Shown here one piece after another: positions 7,712 to 11,328 of a stretch of DNA of 11,328 bases; position 1 is the stretch's first letter, and each line of letters starts with the position of its first letter. Below the pieces are notes generated by a model. It was not told where the DNA came from. It did no database searches and saw only the letters and a program-made list of their open reading frames with translations. The DNA is from Actinomortierella ambigua (Eukaryota; Mortierellomycota; Mortierellomycetes; Mortierellales; Mortierellaceae). Position numbers and translations under genes: made by a program. Where the stretch lies: positions 1-11,328 of the forward strand of contig JAAAJB010000829.1 of assembly GCA_016098155.1 (NCBI GenBank), read 5' to 3'.

Positions 7712-8005
7712 GCGAGAAAACCTGTACAGATAGAACCTCACCTTTACCCCTTTCTCTCTTGTTGCATACAAACATTGCCTCTCTGTGTTGTGCCCTCGCT
7801 TTCTTCCTTCAAAACTGATGAGCTACTCCCTGGTTATCGCTCTGACCAATACCATGAGCACGCTCTCTCATGTGCCAGCTCATTGCACCATAATACCATC
7901 CATCCCATCCAACCAACGGCGTTCCTGTTTGCACTCCAATCCAGGTAGGCAATGGAAAGAATCTCTCCCTTGTGGCTGAATGACCTGTACTGCAAGGACT
8001 AGCCT

Positions 8006-8531
8006 GATATGGCCTGTCCTGCTGGTAATATAGTCCATTGGGGGCGAGCAGGCAATTGCGCAGGGAGGCTACCGCATTGGGCGGAGGAGTGAGTGACTAA
8101 AAGGAGCTGCAGGTGTATCATAGTCCCCAACGACGATCGAGCTCTCTTTTTGATCTTGTGGTTGATTGAACCTGTCGCTTCGCATTTGTTATAATTTTTG
8201 TATTGGTATTGTTAGGAGCCATGTTTTCTAGCCCTTCACTTGCCCCCCTCTCTCTATTTATTCTCAAACATGTTCCTAGACCATTGTACTAGGCGACCTG
8301 TTCATCAAGAACCAGTGTGTGATCTTTGACTATGGCAAGCAGAAGGTTGGGCTGGCGCAGAAGGTCGAGATGACGCCGTCAGGCGTTGGCCTCAACTCGA
8401 GGAATGCGGCAGGCATGGATCGCCGGTCGCTGCTTCAAAACGCCTTGAGTCGAGGTTGGCGGAATGCTGTGATCACAGTGGCCACGGGCGTCCTTGTCGC
8501 TGGCGGAGGAATGCTCAATTGGATAATGTGA
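8006..8531 (+). pseudogene. C-terminal lobe of a pepsin-like aspartic protease, broken
   Basis: The final exon, 8293-8531, encodes DLFIKNQCVIFDYGKQKVGL, the classic end of an A1 (pepsin) protease, which expects a preceding LG. A hydrophobic C-terminus follows (AVITVATGVLVAGGG), suggesting a GPI-signal or membrane tail as in yapsin-like enzymes. Upstream, in shifting frames, are ACPAGNIV (8012-8035), SIGGEQAIAQGGYRIG (8034-8081) and SCRCIIVPNDDRALFLIL (8105-8158), which fit the family in order. They are separated by a frame slip at about 8035 and another at about 8090. The GT after 8160 leaves phase 2, whereas the AG at 8292 needs phase 1. Both catalytic DTG motifs are missing from the 500 bases upstream. 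I read it as a 5'-truncated pseudogene, although the last exon alone is undamaged. AATAAA follows the stop by four bases (8535-8540). Confidence 0.72.
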
Positions 8532-8838
8532 TACAATAAAAAAAATACATCCTGCGGCAGCAGATCTCATTTTTCCGGCTGATAGGAGCTCCGCTTCGCT
8601 CTCCTAGCCACGGAACTTGCCAAAAAAAAATTGCACTCACTCCCAATCCCCCTTCCCTACCAACACCAGATCATTTGCTCCACCCCCACCCCCAGCACCT
8701 ATTCTCGCAAAGAAACAGTACTACTAGAGCATTCGTTGTATCAATATAAACGTATCTATGATAATATCTAGTAAAAGATTATCACCAGGCGCGGACCTTG
8801 TTCCAAAACACGGGTTGGGAGGCATTGTTCTACTTCAC

Positions 8839-9180
8839 CAGTCAGCCTCAGTGTAGTTGTGAAAGCCGCATTCACGTACGTTGTACTCGCCTGCCGAGCA
8901 GGTAGTTGCCGACTGCGTCACATCGTTTCGTCCCACCTCTCAGGATATGATGCGAGATGAATTAAAAAAAAGGGGGGGAGAACATTGAGGGGGCCTGGTC
9001 GCGGATGAAAACTCCGGAAACAACAAATGCTCACAGCAATGCGGGCTAGGTAATGCCAGGATACCCACAGCCCCACGTGCTGAGAGACCACCACAGGAAA
9101 TTAGAGACCATCCTGGAACTGGTTATACTGGTACAACGGTCGACTGATCTCGACGATTAGCGGCCCACTGACCATAGCCT
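8839..9180 (-). pseudogene. Decayed paralogue of the double-trefoil gene
   Basis: About 9180-9010 aligns base by base with exon 1 of the trefoil gene at 9330-9983. Shared runs include CTGTGGGT and CCTGGCATT (encoding the CGxPGI core), an earlier TGTGGT, and TGTTGTTTC where the double cysteine belongs. That copy is broken by TAG after CGYPGIT, a one-base loss before the double cysteine and a four-base loss further 5'. By contrast 8912-8839 is a clean exon: CAG acceptor, 74 bases, GT donor (GTGAAG), and C-x9-C-x9-C spacing with ECGFHNYTEAD, the last cysteine split by the intron in phase 2. Length and both phases equal exon 2 of the intact gene. A matching third exon could not be found with confidence; a weak candidate near 8710-8730 lacks the double cysteine. 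No active product is expected. Confidence 0.7.
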
Positions 9181-9229
9181 TGGCAATTGCATGAAGTGCC
9201 GCCTCCCAAATCAAACTCCAACAAGTTTT

Positions 9230-9235
9230 TTTATT
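9230..9235 (-). promoter_or_regulatory. AATAAA polyadenylation signal (minus strand)
   Basis: AATAAA on the minus strand lies 95 bases after the stop of the trefoil gene, in an A-rich run, and is a plausible 3'-end signal for it. Confidence 0.4.
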
Positions 9236-9329
9236 TTTTGCCTTTAGTTGCAAATCTTCAGCTGCAGTGTACTCTGGTGAAAAGATCCAAAGTTAGCGAA
9301 AAGGATAATTCTTTCACATCCTTGTCCTT

Positions 9330-9983
9330 TTAGCAGCTCTTTTGGGGGATGAAGCACTGGATGATACCTGGTGACCCATCAAAGCAACAGCTGAGACTCT
9401 TACTATTGTGGTTGTGAGAGGAGCAATTCATTAATAATGTTAACAAAGGAATACTTAAAAAATAAAACACGCTTTGGGCTAGATAACTTGCTCAAAATAT
9501 TTCATAGGCTCGGGGCCCTTATTTTTGAATTACCAATCGGCTTCAGTGATGCCCGGAAAACCGCAGATGATTCTTTTCTTGGGTTTCACCGAGCATTTTA
9601 TGGTCACCTATTTTTGCATCATTTTATCCAGGACAAAAAGAAAGCAGCAAAATGCTATTGAGGTAAGAAATCAAAGCAAAGAAAAAAAAGAAACAGACGT
9701 GATCGGTGGTGTGCTACATATGCAAAAAAAATACCTTTTGATGGAAGCAAAACGGGGATGTAACGATACTGGTATCCCAGCAGCAATTGCGAGTCAGACA
9801 CTCCGCTTGGGAAATGCCAGGGAACCCACAGTCCACGCGCTCAGTGGGGGTGATACCACAACAGGTACAACAGCGGTTTCCTTGGTTCAGACAGGAGTGT
9901 AAGGCTTCATCGGACTGGTCTTTCAACGACACGCTAGCCATGACAGATGCGATGGAAACGAGGAGGGGGACAAAGGCTCGCAT
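9330..9983 (-). CDS. Secreted protein with two trefoil (P-type) domains
   Basis: Three minus-strand exons: 9983-9735, 9607-9534 and 9402-9330, separated by GT-AG introns of 127 and 131 bases, give 131 residues. Residues 1-19 are a signal peptide (MRAFVPLLVSIASVMASVS). Domain 1 has cysteines 42, 52, 62, 67, 68 and 79 with canonical spacing C-x9-C-x9-C-x4-CC-x10-C around ERVDCGFPGIS. Domain 2 has cysteines 88, 98, 108, 113, 114 and 124 (last gap x9) around RIICGFPGITEAD and CCFDGS. Intron 2 falls in phase 2 inside the codon of Cys108, so domain 2 appears only after splicing. Four extra cysteines (31, 38, 39, 41) precede domain 1, and the chain ends in KSC. Trefoil domains are compact three-disulphide folds, best known from animal mucosal peptides and GH31 enzymes, and can bind glycans. 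No catalytic domain is attached here, so glycan or wall binding is the natural guess. A decayed paralogue lies just downstream. Confidence 0.85.
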
Positions 9984-11175
9984 AATGAATGATCAGAATG
10001 GGTAAAGTGAGGGCAGTAACGGGCAGACAGACGATGTTTGGTGGTGGTTTGATGAAATAAAAAAAAACGGAAAGGGATGGAGACGACATCCTTTTAAGCT
10101 ATCGGAAGTCGCAAAACATGTTAAAGAATATCCTCATGTTCCCAGGTCTTCATCATGGTTCTTCGGGTGCACGCTTATGCCCACGTAAATACCGATGGAG
10201 CCACTCCAAAGGCGAAGGGATGCATGTCTCAGTCAATTATACATACCCCCCCCCCCTGAAAAACTCAAAATCCCCTGAAACCATTGACCAAGCGGATGCA
10301 TAGGCCACAGCGATCGATATCATTGGAGCTACTACGATGTGCCATGGTCCTCGATCCTATTTCAATCCCTTCCTATACCCATCCGCTACATCCCATTGAT
10401 CTTGGCGTCATTGTATGTGTCTTCTCCGCTTGCACTTAATTGACAGTTGTGAGCCCGTATCTTTTAACCGCCGACGTTTGCCATCTCGCGTTTTGCATAT
10501 TCTCATGTGATGCCATTCTTGCCTAGCATCGTGATGATTGTCATTTGCATTCTACGTACTAGGAAGTGTGCGCCTCGCCATGATGCACCCACTCTTTCCC
10601 CCTCTTAGGCAATAATAATCAGCGCATAATTTGTCTTGTATGTACATGCACCCGTCGCATTGTGCAACGGTAGAAAAGAAATACGCAGGACTATTGCTCT
10701 GCATTTTCAATTGCAAACTCGTGGTCGGTAGACTACTGGTCATTGAGGAATAATGACTTGGCCGCACCATGATTGGTTTTCCCCCTATCCTCACTCAACG
10801 ATCTTCCTGAACCCAGCATGCCCAAGCCTAGTGACTTTCCGAGGACAAGAAGAGAATGCATGTTGCCCAGAAAGGTTAGGATGGTGAGTGATTGAATATT
10901 TTTTTGGGTTGTTCTACCTGACTTTGAGTGCGGGTTGAGGATCCATGAACTGTGGAATGATGGAGATGTATGGCTGGAATGAAGTAAATGGAAATGGTGG
11001 ACGACACTCTTTTCTCTTTTACACACCATATCATTGTACCCCGCCCCCTAAATGTGATTGAAAGTACAGTATACAGTTTCTATTCCAATTCCTTATGACT
11101 CAATTCTGACCATCGTGGTAACCATCGTACTAACACTACCCTCCTCCAATCAATCTTGAACCTATCATCTTTTAG
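9984..11175. other. 1.2-kb stretch without a supported gene
   Basis: No recognisable gene on either strand. It includes the trefoil promoter at its left edge, an 11-base C run (10246-10256) and, at its right edge, intron-like sequence with a GTACTAACAC branch-type motif near 11128 that leads into the protease exon. Minus-strand frames of 80 codons (10794-10552, with the cysteine cluster QCDGCMYIQDKLC) and 98 codons (11029-10733) have no features I can defend. The N-terminal lobe of the following protease, including its first DTG motif, was sought here and not found. Confidence 0.5.
10091..10100 (-). promoter_or_regulatory. TATA-like box of the trefoil gene
   Basis: AGCTTAAAAG on the minus strand lies 108 bases before the ATG at 9983, a spacing close to the TATA boxes of two other genes in the window. 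The sequence between is rich in C, T and CCA repeats, as expected of a fungal 5' leader. Confidence 0.35.
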
Positions 11176-11328
11176 GATCCATCACATTTCTTCCCGTCAC
11201 ATCCTCGCGGGAATGGCAGGTAGCGGTCGACAAGGTCATGTTGGGCAGCAAGTTAGTGTCGTCGAACCCGCCAGATGCGATCATCGACACGGGGGCGTCG
11301 TACATTGTGTTTCCAGAGGATTTGGCGA
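11176..11328 (+). CDS. Aspartic protease exon, partial at window end
   Basis: After a TTTTAG acceptor the exon starts in phase 1 (GA completes a glycine) and encodes SITFLPVTSSREWQVAVDKV, then AIIDTGASYIVF and PEDLA, where the window ends. This is the C-terminal lobe of a pepsin-like A1 protease: the strand leading to WQVAVDKV, and the second catalytic aspartate in DTGAS. The frame is clean for all 50 visible codons. A branch-type GTACTAACAC lies about 40 bases before the acceptor. The N-terminal lobe should lie upstream on the same strand, but I could not find it in the 1.2 kb before, which is bounded by the opposite-strand trefoil gene. The gene may therefore be 5'-truncated or its upstream exons too diverged to see. 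A weak candidate for a preceding exon is near 10840-10881 (ECMLPRK before G|GTGAGT), in a doubtful frame. Confidence 0.8.

Noticed and set aside
9105..9282. Minus-strand open frame of about 60 codons ending YQYNQFQDGL
   Set aside because: It has no ATG near its start, overlaps the trefoil pseudogene alignment in another frame and spans the A-rich polyadenylation region; the length is possible by chance.
9608..9656. Earlier acceptor (CAATAG) for trefoil exon 2
   Set aside because: It leads to a TGA after eleven codons, whereas the AG at 9609-9608 gives the second trefoil domain.
9714..9734. Unspliced C-terminus VFFLHM after the first trefoil domain
   Set aside because: The sequence after AAG is a GTATTT donor, and splicing reveals a full second trefoil domain in frame.
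10552..11029. Two overlapping minus-strand ORFs of 80 and 98 codons
   Set aside because: No domain, signal peptide or homology cue beyond a loose cysteine cluster; composition looks non-coding.

Overview
The window looks like chromosomal DNA of an early-diverging filamentous fungus; Mortierellales is my best guess. This is inference from gene style, not a database match. Genes carry spliceosomal introns of about 125-145 bases, AATAAA-type signals follow several stops, TATA-like boxes sit about 90-110 bases before three of the start codons, and SEL1-repeat pseudogene pieces of a style I associate with that group are present.

Layout from left to right. At 204-569 (+) there is a possible two-exon fragment of an unrecognised gene. 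At 763-2559 (+) lies an intact, intronless gene for a glycosylated membrane protein. An isolated, broken SEL1-repeat remnant follows at about 2850-2922 (-). At 3050-4940 (-) is a four-exon gene for a 495-residue serine hydrolase of the class C beta-lactamase / MEROPS S12 fold; its first intron appears to be GC-AG. The 4941-6374 gap holds no convincing gene. At 6375-6689 (-) is a small secreted cysteine-rich protein built from two related modules, with a TATA box and a cluster of ACGTGGCA elements upstream. At 6936-7660 (-) is a decayed SEL1-repeat gene. At 8006-8531 (+) is the broken C-terminal lobe of a pepsin-like aspartic protease. At 8839-9180 (-) is a decayed trefoil gene, and at 9330-9983 (-) its apparently intact paralogue: a three-exon gene for a 131-residue secreted protein with two trefoil (P-type) domains. 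About 1.2 kb without a recognisable gene follows, and the window ends inside an exon (11176 onward, +) with the second catalytic DTG motif of another aspartic protease.

The right half (about 6.4-11.3 kb) reads as a fast-evolving region of secreted proteins: a cysteine-rich protein, duplicated trefoil genes with one copy decaying, and pieces of two aspartic proteases. The secreted products probably act outside the cell, but nothing in the sequence ties them to one pathway. The most notable items are the stand-alone double-trefoil protein, whose second half is visible only after splicing, its neighbouring pseudogene that still keeps a 74-base exon with the same phases, and the GC-AG intron of 126 bases in the hydrolase, which would be translated in frame if retained.
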